Below are positions 29,440-38,875 of a DNA stretch of 64,000 nt, one piece after another. A program made the position numbers and the translations under genes. The stretch comes from Nostoc sp. NMS9. GTDB lineage: Bacteria; Cyanobacteriota; Cyanobacteriia; Cyanobacteriales; Nostocaceae. Location: the NCBI RefSeq assembly GCF_017114995.1, contig NZ_JABXKL010000004.1, forward strand, positions 1 through 64,000, in the 5' to 3' direction. Below the pieces are notes generated by a model. It saw only the letters and a list, made by a program, of their open reading frames with translations, did no database searches and was not told where the DNA came from. Each line of letters begins with the position of its first letter. The stretch's first letter is position 1.

Positions 29440-30262
29440 CTAGCTAAGAAGATTTGATCAACACATTTATAACCTTGCTTGAACTCAAATACCACCTGTG
29501 TCTCACAGCTTACAGCTATTTTCAGGTCAATAGACCACGCAGTAGGGGCACAGCATTGCTCATTAGTGTCAACTTAAGCTGAAACTCCTTTAAAACCTCG
29601 TTTCCAGCCTCTTGCTAGAAATGCTGCTCCTGCCAGCAAAGGAGGCGGCAGCCCCTAGGACGGCATTCCCAGTCGGAGACTGGGAACGAGACGATATCTA
29701 AAAGCTTGTTCTAGGCTGGCTTTCACGTTATCGCAAAGGCGATTTTTTCGGCAGTATTATATTCAGCTAAACCATGCGATCGCAAAAGTGCTAAATTATC
29801 AGTTTGCAACTTTTCTAGATTACTTTCAGTCGCTAATGGAGTAGTAGTTATGTTTTTACTGTACATAATACAAAAGATTTTTTTACTCTGCAAGTGCAAG
29901 TGTTTACAGTTCAGGTGTGGGCAAAAGCTTCTCCAAAGCTGGACTAAGATTGCTGTTACTTTTCTTCGACTACTCAATGGCAATCTAGAAAAAAGAACAG
30001 CGCTCAAATATACCGTTCAATTTACCAATCTAGAATCCTAAAGGAAAACTAGATGTAGAAAACAAAGGGACATACTCAAGTTAGGGAGAAATGCAGTTGC
30101 GCTTGCTCCTTGACTGTGGCTACGAACATTACCCTTATGAGTGATGACCGACAGCAGAACACTTGCACCGCAGAGTTGAGAAAATGAGGGGTCTCGAATC
30201 TGTTAAGATTCGTACCATATTGGCTACCTTGGAAGGGTATTGTCTTTTAACCCGGACAGGGT
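29440..30262. other. Gene-poor region beside the tRNA genes
   Basis: About 820 bp. A small minus-strand frame (29723-29866, 47 residues, ending NTAEKIAFAIT) may be a relic. A ttcccagtcggagactgggaa hairpin-type repeat sits near 29668, similar to those between nifE and nifN. Minus-strand DNA at 30170-30240 has a weak tRNA-like arm (cgaatcttaacagattcg) and may be a decayed tRNA. Confidence 0.35.
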
Positions 30263-30337
30263 TGGGTGAAAGTATAGGAATCGAACCTACAACACATCGA
30301 TTATGAGTCGATTGCTCTACCAGTGAGCTAACTTCCT
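30263..30337 (-). tRNA. tRNA with CAU anticodon, downstream copy
   Basis: It folds as a tRNA with acceptor pairs aggaagt/actttca (last pair A-A), D arm GCTC...GAGC, anticodon stem ATCGA/TCGAT with loop CTCATAA (anticodon CAT) and T loop TTCGATT. CCA is encoded at the 3' end. Its first base is the final A of the preceding tRNA's CCA. A CAU anticodon could mean Met or lysidine-modified Ile. Confidence 0.7.
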
Positions 30338-30412
30338 GGAGTTTGATACAGGAGTCGAACCTGTGACGCATCGATTATGAGTCGATCGCTCTACCAACTG
30401 AGCTAATCAAAC
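30337..30412 (-). tRNA. tRNA with CAU anticodon, upstream copy
   Basis: A canonical cloverleaf: acceptor GTTTGAT/ATCAAAC, D arm GCTC AGTTGGTA GAGC, anticodon stem ATCGA/TCGAT with loop CTCATAA (anticodon CAT), T arm ACAGG-TTCGACT-CCTGT, discriminator T and an encoded CCA. The anticodon arm is identical to the copy directly downstream, so they are duplicates that diverged elsewhere. It is probably elongator tRNA-Met or tRNA-Ile2; which one cannot be told here. Confidence 0.85.
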
Positions 30413-30594
30413 GATGGTATAGTTTAAAAGTACTCGGCGGTATACGCTTATGCAAAAGCTTGGCGCACCAGTTAGGCTTATAGAACCTAAACCATAGCTT
30501 TGTAACTTTGTTACTATCCCGCTCCAAATTTAGCATATTGGAAATTAAATGATGGCAGGTTTGCCAAGGAAGTTTGAGCAATTATTGTAAGGAT

Positions 30595-31173
30595 TCAATC
30601 TGGAAAAGCTAAACCAGTCATGGGGTCACGAATATACAACCCTAATGTCAGACTACGTATTGCTTCATCCCAAACGGGTATTAATTGTTCTGCTTGATCT
30701 GCCCAATAATCGAATGTAATTAAGCATTGAACATTCGACCCCAAACCAATGCAAGTCCGCGAAAAAGCTTCCCGTGGTTCTTCTTGAGTGTCAATGAACT
30801 TCATCTCTGTCCAGACAATTCTGGCAGTTTGACGCTTAACGGTAATAATTTCTCCCTTGGCAATGATGTTGCGGCTGTCGTCTTCCAGGACTTTCTTCAA
30901 GGTGGATTTTAGCGGAAACTGGCTCCAGTCGTTGGGTGGCAGGCGATTAAAAGATACTTCCAGACAGCAATCATCGTTGGGCGGTTTTTTATCCATGAAC
31001 TTGAAGGATTTCTCTTGTGGCTCAAAAACCCAATTCTGAGGAACATTGAAACGAACAGCGCCTCGATCTGCGACAAAAATTTTGTAACCTGATGGAGATT
31101 CCCAACGATGATCGGGTTTTAGTTCAAGTGTTTCTTTTATCCACTGAAGATTGCTTTTTTTACGCTTTGCCAT
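30595..31173 (-). CDS. Conserved cyanobacterial hypothetical protein
   Basis: 192 residues from the start MAKRKKSNLQWIK; 21 more residues are possible upstream. It shows HRWESPSGYKIFVADRGAVRFNVP, VSFNRLPPNDW and a final VWDEAIRSLTLGLYIRDP. It is soluble with mostly beta content, resembling PsbP-like or stress-related cyanobacterial proteins of unknown role. No partner gene is seen. Confidence 0.7.
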   Translation of the reverse strand: MAKRKKSNLQWIKETLELKPDHRWESPSGYKIFVADRGAVRFNVPQNWVFEPQEKSFKFMDKKPPNDDCCLEVSFNRLPPNDWSQFPLKSTLKKVLEDDSRNIIAKGEIITVKRQTARIVWTEMKFIDTQEEPREAFSRTCIGLGSNVQCLITFDYWADQAEQLIPVWDEAIRSLTLGLYIRDPMTGLAFPD

Positions 31174-31435
31174 AGTGTTTCTGCATTTTCTGCTGAAGAG
31201 GGCGTCACCGATAGCGTAGCGTAAAGCCTTTGGCATAGCTTCTCTACGAGACGCTACGCGTAGCTTGCTTCTCCGTAGGAGTATGCTTAGAGCGACCCAG
31301 GAGGGTAACAGCCCATCGTAGACATTGCCCTTTTTGTTAATGTTATCAAATTGCTAGGATTTTGAATAACTCTTATATTAAATAAATAAAATTTTCGGGA
31401 TTCTATATCAAGGAATCCAAGGTAACTGTAACGTT
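31174..31435. repeat. Repeat-rich spacer
   Basis: The interval holds an imperfect repeat cluster (gtagcgtaaagcctttggc, gagacgctacgcgtagcttgc) and one dispersed cccatcgtagacattgcc block at 31311-31329. These are palindromic cyanobacterial interspersed repeats. No gene is seen. Confidence 0.5.
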
Positions 31436-32089
31436 GTGATTAAAGTTTCAGCTTTTAGCATTAAAATCTTAGCAGCAGTATTCATGGTTATGGATCATGT
31501 GTGCTATTTGCTAATGCCAGAGTTGGTAATCTTGCACTTATTGGGGCGATTGAGCTTTCCCCTCTTTGCATGGCTTCTGGCTGAAGGCGAAAAACATACC
31601 CATAATGTACACCGCTATGGGAGGAGACTATTAATTACAGCAATAATATCTCAGCCAATCTATAGTATTGTTTTCCAGAGCTTATCACTTAATATTCTGT
31701 TCACGCTTCTTCTGGGACTTGTGATGTTGCGCTTAGTAAAGCGTTACTCACAATTATGGCAGCAATTAATAATTATCGGCTTGTGTGCAGTAGTTGCCGA
31801 GGGCTTGGGCGTTGAATATGGAACTTATGGGATTGGAGTAATTTTCTTGATGTCCTTAATAGACAAACTCAAACCCAAAGTATGGTTGCTCTACTGGTGC
31901 ATTTTTCACTTTTTTATTTTAGTAATCCTATCCATGCTTAATATATTTCAAGGTTGGGCAATTCTTGCAGGATTAATTGTTTTTCAATTTAATGGTAAAC
32001 AAGGTTCACGAGCTAGATGGTTCTATGTATTTTACCCGACTCATTTAATAATTTTAGGTATAATCAATTATTTAATCCAGTCCAGATAG
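31436..32089 (+). CDS. TraX family membrane protein
   Basis: 217 residues from a GTG start. It is nearly all hydrophobic, with about seven or eight transmembrane helices. The conserved opening FSIKILAAVFMVMDHV and LGRLSFPLFAWLLAEG mark the TraX family, known from F-pilin acetylation but broadly distributed. The acyl acceptor here is unknown. It overlaps the 3' end of the convergent DUF2891 gene by 26 bp. Confidence 0.85.
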   Translation: MIKVSAFSIKILAAVFMVMDHVCYLLMPELVILHLLGRLSFPLFAWLLAEGEKHTHNVHRYGRRLLITAIISQPIYSIVFQSLSLNILFTLLLGLVMLRLVKRYSQLWQQLIIIGLCAVVAEGLGVEYGTYGIGVIFLMSLIDKLKPKVWLLYWCIFHFFILVILSMLNIFQGWAILAGLIVFQFNGKQGSRARWFYVFYPTHLIILGIINYLIQSR

Positions 32090-33131
32090 GATTTCTATAT
32101 CTATCTAATCCACCTGCGGTTACAAGATAAACTACAAACGTTCCCAACCAATGACTACTAGAATAATGGTCACTTGCAACATCTACCAACCCGCACTGGC
32201 GATGTAAAACAGTAACAGAACGCAGGGTATCGAGTCGAGAATCGTTATCGGGTAATCGAGAGATTATTCCCTCAAGCATCCAAGCTCGACTGAGATTTAG
32301 ACCTCGAAAATGAGATTGTAAATAGTCGTTGGGTTTAGTTGTTTGTACCGGTTGCAACCAGTTTACTGGATCTTCTGTGACTAAATGTGGAAGAAAATCG
32401 GTAAGCCAATTTGCAAAATCTGTTGGTGAAAGAATGCGTCGCATTAAATCCGCTTCCGCAAGACAGGGAGAGACAAAATCATAACCCAATGGTTCAAAAT
32501 GCAATGGATAGTTGCGATCGCTCCGATAAAATTTTTGGGCTTTCTCTTCGATCAGATCGGCAAAGTCCTTATTCTTCTTACTCCGTGCCCAATCGAGTGC
32601 TAAACCAAGTGGAAACGCGGTTTGAAAGTGCGCTCCAGTGCGATTGGGAAGTTCGAGTTTTTCAAGCCAGCGATAAAAGTTGTTGGCAATTAAGGTTTCT
32701 AGGGGTTCTAATGCAGCTAGCCATTCTTTAGCTTGAGAATCATTCCATTCATGCAATTCCGTCGCGAGTTGCAACAGCCATGAAAATCCATAAGGACACT
32801 CAAAGAAGGGACATCGATTAAAATGGTTAATTTCTCCTTGAATTTTCTCTGGAGTCAGGGTTTGGGTTAGTGCTTCCCTTGCTGTCGGCTGAAATTCAGC
32901 ATCAGGAAAATAACGAGCTAGCCTTGCAAGTAACCAATGCCCATGTACGGCAGAATGCCAATCCAAACAACCATAAAAAGCTGGCATTAATTCGCGTGGC
33001 GGTTTAATGTCCTCATCGCTTTCAAACCAAAAAATATTGTTGTGCGGATACTCTTGGTTGACGCAGTTCAGCACTAATTGAACAAACTTAGCTGCGATCG
33101 CTACGTCAATCTCTATTGCTTGGAGTTGCAT
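32064..33131 (-). CDS. DUF2891 family protein
   Basis: 355 residues matching DUF2891 (alpha-helical toroid-like): PAFYGCLDWHSAVHGHWLLARLAR, ETLIANNFYRWLEKLELPNRTGAH, EPLGYDFVSPCLAEADLMRR and SDHYSSSHWLGTFVVYLVT. The biochemical role is unknown. Convergent with traX. Confidence 0.88.
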   Translation of the reverse strand: MQLQAIEIDVAIAAKFVQLVLNCVNQEYPHNNIFWFESDEDIKPPRELMPAFYGCLDWHSAVHGHWLLARLARYFPDAEFQPTAREALTQTLTPEKIQGEINHFNRCPFFECPYGFSWLLQLATELHEWNDSQAKEWLAALEPLETLIANNFYRWLEKLELPNRTGAHFQTAFPLGLALDWARSKKNKDFADLIEEKAQKFYRSDRNYPLHFEPLGYDFVSPCLAEADLMRRILSPTDFANWLTDFLPHLVTEDPVNWLQPVQTTKPNDYLQSHFRGLNLSRAWMLEGIISRLPDNDSRLDTLRSVTVLHRQCGLVDVASDHYSSSHWLGTFVVYLVTAGGLDRYRNPIWTGLNN

Positions 33132-34008
33132 GGTTTCTCAGCAGTAGTCTTACAATTGTCTTTTTAGCATTATAGAGAAAATATCCTAAAGCACAACTGG
33201 GGTCGGGTGCATTGAGATGATTATGGGACTACTGTCATGATGCAGCTTGCTTAATCATAAATCGCATCAGGGAATCCATTAGCCCATCACTGGCAAATTT
33301 ACGAAATGTCACTAAAAATGTTGCCCTGCTTCTGCGTAAGCAGTATTGCCTGATGTCTGCAATAATTTTTCAATTGCGATCGCTCCCCCTTCTGTTGATC
33401 GCATCAATACCAAAAAGCTTATGTTACATGCAAGCTATTGTAAACTGTGCAGTATCTTTTATACTTAAGCGGAACTTAAAAGGTTGATTTGTGATAATTG
33501 CAAACCGCAGATTCACCATCGCTATACATTATCCAAGTGGATTGAGTATTTTTACAGCAAAAAATCAAAAATTAAATCATTTTTTTAAAGTTATGTTAGG
33601 CTAACATTTAGATAAGCTAAGAATAGCAAAAGTGTTAACAGGTCTTATTTCCTACGGAAGCAAGATATGTGAGAGCAGTTGGCTATTTTACCTGAAAATG
33701 CTAGTGCTTCAGTTACGATTTTTTGTAGCCCATTTGAAGACAGCAAAAAGCAAAAAATGTCTAGATAGGGATTTATTTACACCTGTTAAAGTTTGTGTGG
33801 TGTGTCGCTTTGCAACTCAGCTTTCTCACAAGATATGTTGTCAACTGCCTTTATTTCGTAGGGGTTTGAAACTTAGTTTGTGGCAGCTTTTGACATACCT
33901 GAAAACTTTTGGTGTAGCAAATGTGGGATAAACACTCTATAAAACAGCTTTATTGTGCGGTTATAGTGCTTACTCCTTTTCCATTAATCTTCAGCGCGAG
34001 GTAAAGAC
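33132..34008. other. Region upstream of the second nifE
   Basis: 877 bp without a convincing gene. A 99-residue frame at 33632-33931 has poor codon character and no family. The last 80 bp before nifE2 hold a good gaggtaaag ribosome site. Whether a nif-type promoter is present could not be decided by eye. Confidence 0.4.
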
Positions 34009-35400
34009 ATGAAAAATACCCAAGGAACAATCAACGAACTACTCAACGAGACACCCTGTGTACATAACCAAAAAAAATTGCATGGCAACAAAAAACTGTC
34101 TTGCAATAAAGCAGCACAACCAGGTGCAACTCAAGGTAATTGTCCTTTTGATGGGGCAATGGTTTCTGTGGGAGCAATTACTGATGTGGCTCATTTAGTG
34201 CATGGCCCTGTTGCTTGCACTCATAATCCTTGGGCAACTCATGGTAGCCTCTCATCAGGTTCTCAATTACACCAAATTGGTTTTACTACTAACTTTGGTG
34301 AGAATAATGTTGTTTTTGGTGGTGAAAAGAAGCTGTACAAAGCTATTATCGAAGTTGTTGAACGCTACAATCCTGCGGCTGTTTTTGTCTACGCTACCTG
34401 TGTCACTGCTTTGATTGGTGATGATGTGGATAGTGTCTGTAAGATGGCTGTAAAGAAAGTTGGTATTCCGGTTATATATGTAGATGCACCTGGATTTTTA
34501 GGTAGTAAAAATTTCGGGAACCGCATCGGCAATGAAACTTTATTGCAATATGTAATCGGAACGGCTGAACCAGAATTTACCACACCATTCGATATCAATA
34601 TTGTTGGTGAATACAACGTTGCTGGTGAATTGTGGAATGTTTTACCACTGTTCAAGAGATTGGGTATACGCGTTCTCTCCAAAATTACAGGTGATGCTCG
34701 CTATGAAGAAGTTTGCTATGCTCATCGTGCCAAGTTGAATGTAGTAATTTGCTCGAATGTAGCAGTGCAAATGGCACTCTCAATGCAAGAAGATTATGAG
34801 ATTCCTTATATTGAAGAATCTTTCTATGGTGTGGAAAACCTAAATCATTGCTTGCGAAATGTTGCAGCAAGATTAGGCGACAAATATCTTCAAGAACGTA
34901 CAGAATGGTTGATTGCAGAAGAAACCGCAGCCCTAGATATTGCCTTAGCTCCCTACCGTTCTCAATTAAAAGGTAAGCGGATTATTCTTGCTAGTGGTGG
35001 TGTCAAAAGTTGGTCACTTATTTTAGCAGCTAAAGACTTGGGAATGGAAGTTATTGCGACTACTGACAAAAAGAGTACAGAAGAAGAGAAAGCCAAAATT
35101 AAGCAATTGCTTGGTGAAGATGGCATTGTTTTGGCTGATGGAACTTCCCCGGCATTACTAAAGGTACTCAAGAATACAAAAGCTGATGTGTTGATTGCTG
35201 GGGCTGGCAATCAATATACAGCGTTGAAAGCACAAATTCCTTTTTTGGATATTAACCATGAACGTCATCATGCTTACGCTGGTTATGCGGGGTTAGTGGA
35301 AATGGCACGGGAATTGTATGAAGCTTTGTATAGTCCTGTGTGGAAACAAGTGAGAAAACCTGCTCCTTGGGAACTCTTGGAAACTTCATATTCTCTTTGA
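34009..35400 (+). CDS. nifE: Second NifE (cofactor scaffold paralogue) inside the nifD element
   Basis: 463 residues, about two thirds identical by eye to the NifE at 51744-53123 along its whole length. NifE with NifN forms the scaffold where NifB-co matures to FeMo-co. The cluster cysteines C45, C70 and C131 and C248 (VVICSN) are kept, as is [19 protein letters not shown]. Differences concentrate next to C70: THNPWATHGS replaces [10 protein letters not shown]. There is no partner nifN in the element. The frame is intact with a good ribosome site, so it is not an obvious relic. It is lost from the chromosome if the element excises. A VnfE-like role cannot be excluded. Confidence 0.9.
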   Translation: MKNTQGTINELLNETPCVHNQKKLHGNKKLSCNKAAQPGATQGNCPFDGAMVSVGAITDVAHLVHGPVACTHNPWATHGSLSSGSQLHQIGFTTNFGENNVVFGGEKKLYKAIIEVVERYNPAAVFVYATCVTALIGDDVDSVCKMAVKKVGIPVIYVDAPGFLGSKNFGNRIGNETLLQYVIGTAEPEFTTPFDINIVGEYNVAGELWNVLPLFKRLGIRVLSKITGDARYEEVCYAHRAKLNVVICSNVAVQMALSMQEDYEIPYIEESFYGVENLNHCLRNVAARLGDKYLQERTEWLIAEETAALDIALAPYRSQLKGKRIILASGGVKSWSLILAAKDLGMEVIATTDKKSTEEEKAKIKQLLGEDGIVLADGTSPALLKVLKNTKADVLIAGAGNQYTALKAQIPFLDINHERHHAYAGYAGLVEMARELYEALYSPVWKQVRKPAPWELLETSYSL

Positions 35401-35578
35401 ATAGAGAACTTAGAAAAATGAGAACAATTAATCAACTGAAAAAAGTCTAAGTTGCTTTTGCGATCGCTTATATTTGAGTCGTAAGCGATCGCTCTCTTTG
35501 CTAATCGGATCAAATTGCTAGTAATAAGTGTGTTCTCGTGCAGCACAACGCACATTACAAAAGGAATGCCGCGATTGC

Positions 35579-37567
35579 TTACCTAGCACGTTGGTATGCA
35601 AGATAGCCACCTCCAGCAATTCCAATAGGCGTAGATAAGTTATTCAAAGGATTTAGAAAGCTTGAAATAATTTTTAAAGTAGTAATGATTAACTGTCCTA
35701 TCAATTGCAAAGATCCAATTGGATCTCTAGAGGCATTCATGATTGCTAGTACAAGTATGAACAAGAATATAATCGAGAACAATCCAACTGGTAATGCAAA
35801 ACAACCAATCAGATAAGAAATTACAGCTAGACGACCAGTTTGCTCTCCACGTCTACCCCTTAAGACTCTTAGAACTACACTTCCTACAAAATCACCTAGA
35901 GGTAAAAAACCTAACCAAACAATTGACGATAGGATGCCTGTCGAATCAAAAGTACTCACAATATAATCTACAAATAAAAGTGCTAGAATTCCAAGAATCG
36001 TTATGCCCGCTCCAAAAAAAACAGCTAATATAATTTCCCATCTTGTTAACTGATGTGAAGGTAAGCGTTGTTCTCGTTGTCTAGATGGTCTTCTAGGCAC
36101 TTTATAGTATGAGCCAAACTTGTTATATGCTTCAGGCTTGCTCTCTCTAGCTAAATCTAAAAGATCAGAGACCAGCATTTGCTGGCGTATGTACTCTAAA
36201 AGTTGCTCAATAATTTCAGCTTTTCCGGTATTTGAGTCAATTTGTTCGGAGACTGCTCTGAAGTTGTCATAGCAAATAGTAAGCAATTCCTCACGAGTGA
36301 ACCCGCCATTAAGGAGTGATCGAATATTGCTGAGATCAAAATGCTCATCAAGTATTTCAGTTAAGTAGACAATTCCAAGATCGCGCATCATTGCTCGATT
36401 CGTTTCGTAGAGTTCTATAAGACGATCTAGGGCACTCGAAGGTATTTCAATCCGAAGCTTTACGCTACCTTTTCTTATTTCTATAATCTTGATTTCTTCA
36501 CGAGAAATATTTAATACACCAGCTAAGGCTCCAATTGCTGCTTCTCTAACTTCAGGTTTAAACTTAGAAAGGTCTTCAAATACAAGTTCAATTTCACATT
36601 GGCTTCTAACTTGTATTGTAGCTTTTGTTTGCTTGCTTTTAAATATAAATCCACGAAAGCACTTGCAAATATTCGATGAATGATTGTAGGAGCTAAAACT
36701 ATTAGATTCTTGATTGATTGAAGATATGTATTTACGATATTTGCTGGGAGAAATAATTTTTATATGGTTCAATAATTCGCTTATCTGATTATGATGATGG
36801 CAATAATCAATCAAAAGTTGAACCTTTAATAAAAAAGGTATTGTTTCTCTTGAAATAGATGCAAAATTCTTATTAAGAAATAATGAAAATTGATTTTCAT
36901 CGATAAATACAGCTTTGATTAGCTCACTAACTGCTAATAAATCGTATAACTTTTCCCTAAAAAAATCGGGCGGCAGTTCTGCCCAAATCCTCTTCAAACT
37001 AGCTAAGGATATTGCTTGACCAGAACGTCCTTGTCCTTCTAGATGACTAACAATCCCTATGACAGTATAACTTTTGCTATCTATTACGGGTGAGCCACTA
37101 AAACCTGGCTGTAAACTAGACTCATCATCAATCTTTAGCTGCCAAGCATCAATAAAACCTGCTTGATGCCTTGATTTCAGCTTTACTGACTTTCCTAAAA
37201 ATCCCTTGATTTGTTCTAGCCTATACTGTTTGCTGCGTTTGTCATACAACCAGCAACCAAATATCATAAAGCTTGAACCAGTTTTACCAAATATTCCCAA
37301 TGGGAGGATGGAGTTACCTAAGATTGATTCGATTTTGAGTACAGCTAGATCATCAGCATAACCATCTTGACTTTGAGCGACGATGGTAACTGAATAGCTA
37401 TCAACCTCTACTTGATCGATTCCGCCTACATCTCTTATTACATGAGCGCAGGTTAATATATAGGTTGACCGTGAATCTTGTTTAATTACAAATCCAGTAC
37501 CAAAACTCTCATTTTCTGGGTTCTTACTTGTTAATAAAAAAATTGATTCGTCTGGATTAAAACTCAT
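35579..37567 (-). CDS. Trypsin-like protease with effector-associated and membrane domains
   Basis: 662 residues. Residues 1-200 are a trypsin-fold serine protease with an apparent triad: His in LTCAHVI, Asp in YADDLAVLKI, Ser in PGFSGSPV. Next come helical segments resembling effector-associated domains (about 205-275, and about 415-490: FTREELLTICYDNFRAV...), separated by an alpha/beta region (ELVFEDLSKFKPEVREAAIGAL). The C-terminal 150 residues have three or more transmembrane helices. It is directly downstream of a Trypco1 gene. Such proteins belong to predicted bacterial conflict systems. Confidence 0.75.
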   Translation of the reverse strand: MSFNPDESIFLLTSKNPENESFGTGFVIKQDSRSTYILTCAHVIRDVGGIDQVEVDSYSVTIVAQSQDGYADDLAVLKIESILGNSILPLGIFGKTGSSFMIFGCWLYDKRSKQYRLEQIKGFLGKSVKLKSRHQAGFIDAWQLKIDDESSLQPGFSGSPVIDSKSYTVIGIVSHLEGQGRSGQAISLASLKRIWAELPPDFFREKLYDLLAVSELIKAVFIDENQFSLFLNKNFASISRETIPFLLKVQLLIDYCHHHNQISELLNHIKIISPSKYRKYISSINQESNSFSSYNHSSNICKCFRGFIFKSKQTKATIQVRSQCEIELVFEDLSKFKPEVREAAIGALAGVLNISREEIKIIEIRKGSVKLRIEIPSSALDRLIELYETNRAMMRDLGIVYLTEILDEHFDLSNIRSLLNGGFTREELLTICYDNFRAVSEQIDSNTGKAEIIEQLLEYIRQQMLVSDLLDLARESKPEAYNKFGSYYKVPRRPSRQREQRLPSHQLTRWEIILAVFFGAGITILGILALLFVDYIVSTFDSTGILSSIVWLGFLPLGDFVGSVVLRVLRGRRGEQTGRLAVISYLIGCFALPVGLFSIIFLFILVLAIMNASRDPIGSLQLIGQLIITTLKIISSFLNPLNNLSTPIGIAGGGYLAYQRAR

Positions 37568-37572
37568 TTATC

Positions 37573-37902
37573 TTAACCCTGTAGGTTTCTATCCTTGCTT
37601 GGTTTAAGAACTAACTTAATTGTTAAATTAGCACTTGCTTTAGACTTTGTAATATATAGATTTCCTTCTCCTTCAAAGCTCAATCCGATTTGAACTTCAG
37701 CTTGATCAATATTCATTTCCTGATTGATCTCTTTCCAAGCAGCAGCAATAGGCTTACAAGTTTTAACTAAAATTGGTCTGATTTTATCGAAAGTTGCGTC
37801 AACCTTATCAGCAAATCCTCCCGAAATTTGCCGAGCCTGTTCTTCCGGTACTTCAACTTCTACAAGAGTTCCATCATCTAGCCGAATAAGTTTTGTAGAC
37901 AT
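37573..37902 (-). CDS. Trypsin-co-occurring domain (Trypco1) protein
   Basis: 109 residues: KLIRLDDGTLVEVEVPEE, then FDKIRPILVKTCKPIAAAWKE, then AEVQIGLSFEGEGNLYITKSKASANLTIKL. This pattern matches the Trypco1 (CU044_2847-type) family, which is defined by co-occurrence with trypsin-like proteases. Its stop is 5 bp before the protease start, so the two form an operon. The probable role is binding or regulating the protease. Confidence 0.8.
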   Translation of the reverse strand: MSTKLIRLDDGTLVEVEVPEEQARQISGGFADKVDATFDKIRPILVKTCKPIAAAWKEINQEMNIDQAEVQIGLSFEGEGNLYITKSKASANLTIKLVLKPSKDRNLQG

Positions 37903-38449
37903 TTATTTTGATTTAACAAGTATCTATAATTTATCATAATCTGGCAGTTTACAGATATTGCTATTTAACCGCAATCATCCATCGAACTTATCTTCATTGC
38001 GATGTCTACTATAGGCTACGCCTAAGCACTACCATCACAACGATCAAAACTAGTCATTGCAGCGCAAAAATATAGATAAAGTCAAATTTAGTAAGCAAAA
38101 TGGCATTTGACTTACTCAAAATAAGCTTTTACTTAATCATTTTGGTGTTTTCCGCAAGTCAAATGAGCTTTTACTTACTCAAAAGCAGCTTTTGCTTTCT
38201 CATTTTGGTGTTTTCCGCAAGCAAAAGCAGCTTTTACTTTCTCATTTTGGTGTTTTCCGCAAGCAAAAGCAGCTTTTACTTTCTCAAACCCCAGTTTGCT
38301 TTCTCATTTAAGTATTTCGCGCATTCATGACAAATATCGCGCTTGTAGCAAAAACCATTGCAGATTTGCCAGAATTCTCTCAGGCTGAACTATACGTAAG
38401 CCTTTTAAGGTAAAGAATATTAACCGTACTCTATTAGAAGGTGTAGATC
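37903..38449. repeat. Spacer with 21/42-bp tandem repeats
   Basis: Between about 38095 and 38310 the block tcattttggtgttttccgca recurs at 38137, 38200 and 38242, interleaved with agcttttact and caaaagc modules; spacing is 63 then 42 bp. A frame through it encodes only a hydrophobic repeat without homology. A dispersed gcgatgtctactataggctacgcc copy is at 38000-38023. Confidence 0.7.
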
Positions 38450-38875
38450 ATGGCTCGGAGAAAAAGAACTTCTCTAGTGTTAGAAAAAGCAGTGCGTCGT
38501 GCAGCTAGCATCAACTCAATTGATCCAAGTTTAGATTTAGGCAATGGACTTACTTTACCTGCCTTTTCTACCCTAATCGAAACGATGCGAACTAGAGAAA
38601 ATGCATATAACAGTGCCCTTTCCAGCTTGGATAAATTGTATCGTGAAATGCTGGAAACAGAAGGCGAGTTGGGAGATATGACAGAACACATGCTAATGGC
38701 AGTGGGGACTCGATATGGCAAAAGCAGTGTGGAGTACGGGATGGCGGGAGGAGTTCCTAAAAATCAGCGTCGTAAGGGACTGCGAGGGGAGTCGCCAACT
38801 CTCAATGATGAGCAACCGTCATTCGTTGCCAGTATGGAGAGCAAGAATGGAAAGAAACCAGTAGCAACAACTTAG
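38450..38875 (+). CDS. Conserved cyanobacterial hypothetical protein
   Basis: 141 residues beginning ARRKRTSLVLEKAVRRAASI, then DLGNGLTLPAFSTLIETMR, and LYREMLETEGELGDMTEHM near the middle. It is predominantly helical with a basic, disordered tail. Proteins of this pattern are frequent in filamentous cyanobacteria, but no function is known to me. Confidence 0.7.
   Translation: MARRKRTSLVLEKAVRRAASINSIDPSLDLGNGLTLPAFSTLIETMRTRENAYNSALSSLDKLYREMLETEGELGDMTEHMLMAVGTRYGKSSVEYGMAGGVPKNQRRKGLRGESPTLNDEQPSFVASMESKNGKKPVATT

Noticed and set aside
30170..30245. Third tRNA downstream of the pair
   Set aside because: An anticodon-like arm is present, but the D and T arms and acceptor do not pair properly. 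It is only a possible relic.
33632..33931. 99-codon frame upstream of the second nifE
   Set aside because: It has a non-ATG start, cysteine-rich random-like composition, no recognisable motif and no ribosome site.
37900..38320. Possible CRISPR array
   Set aside because: The units are contiguous tandem repeats of 21/42 bp with no unique spacers and no cas genes. The array at 59-226 is likewise gapless.
38100..38330. 76-codon hydrophobic frame
   Set aside because: It lies wholly inside tandem repeats and consists of repeated FYFLILVFSASKSS-type segments.
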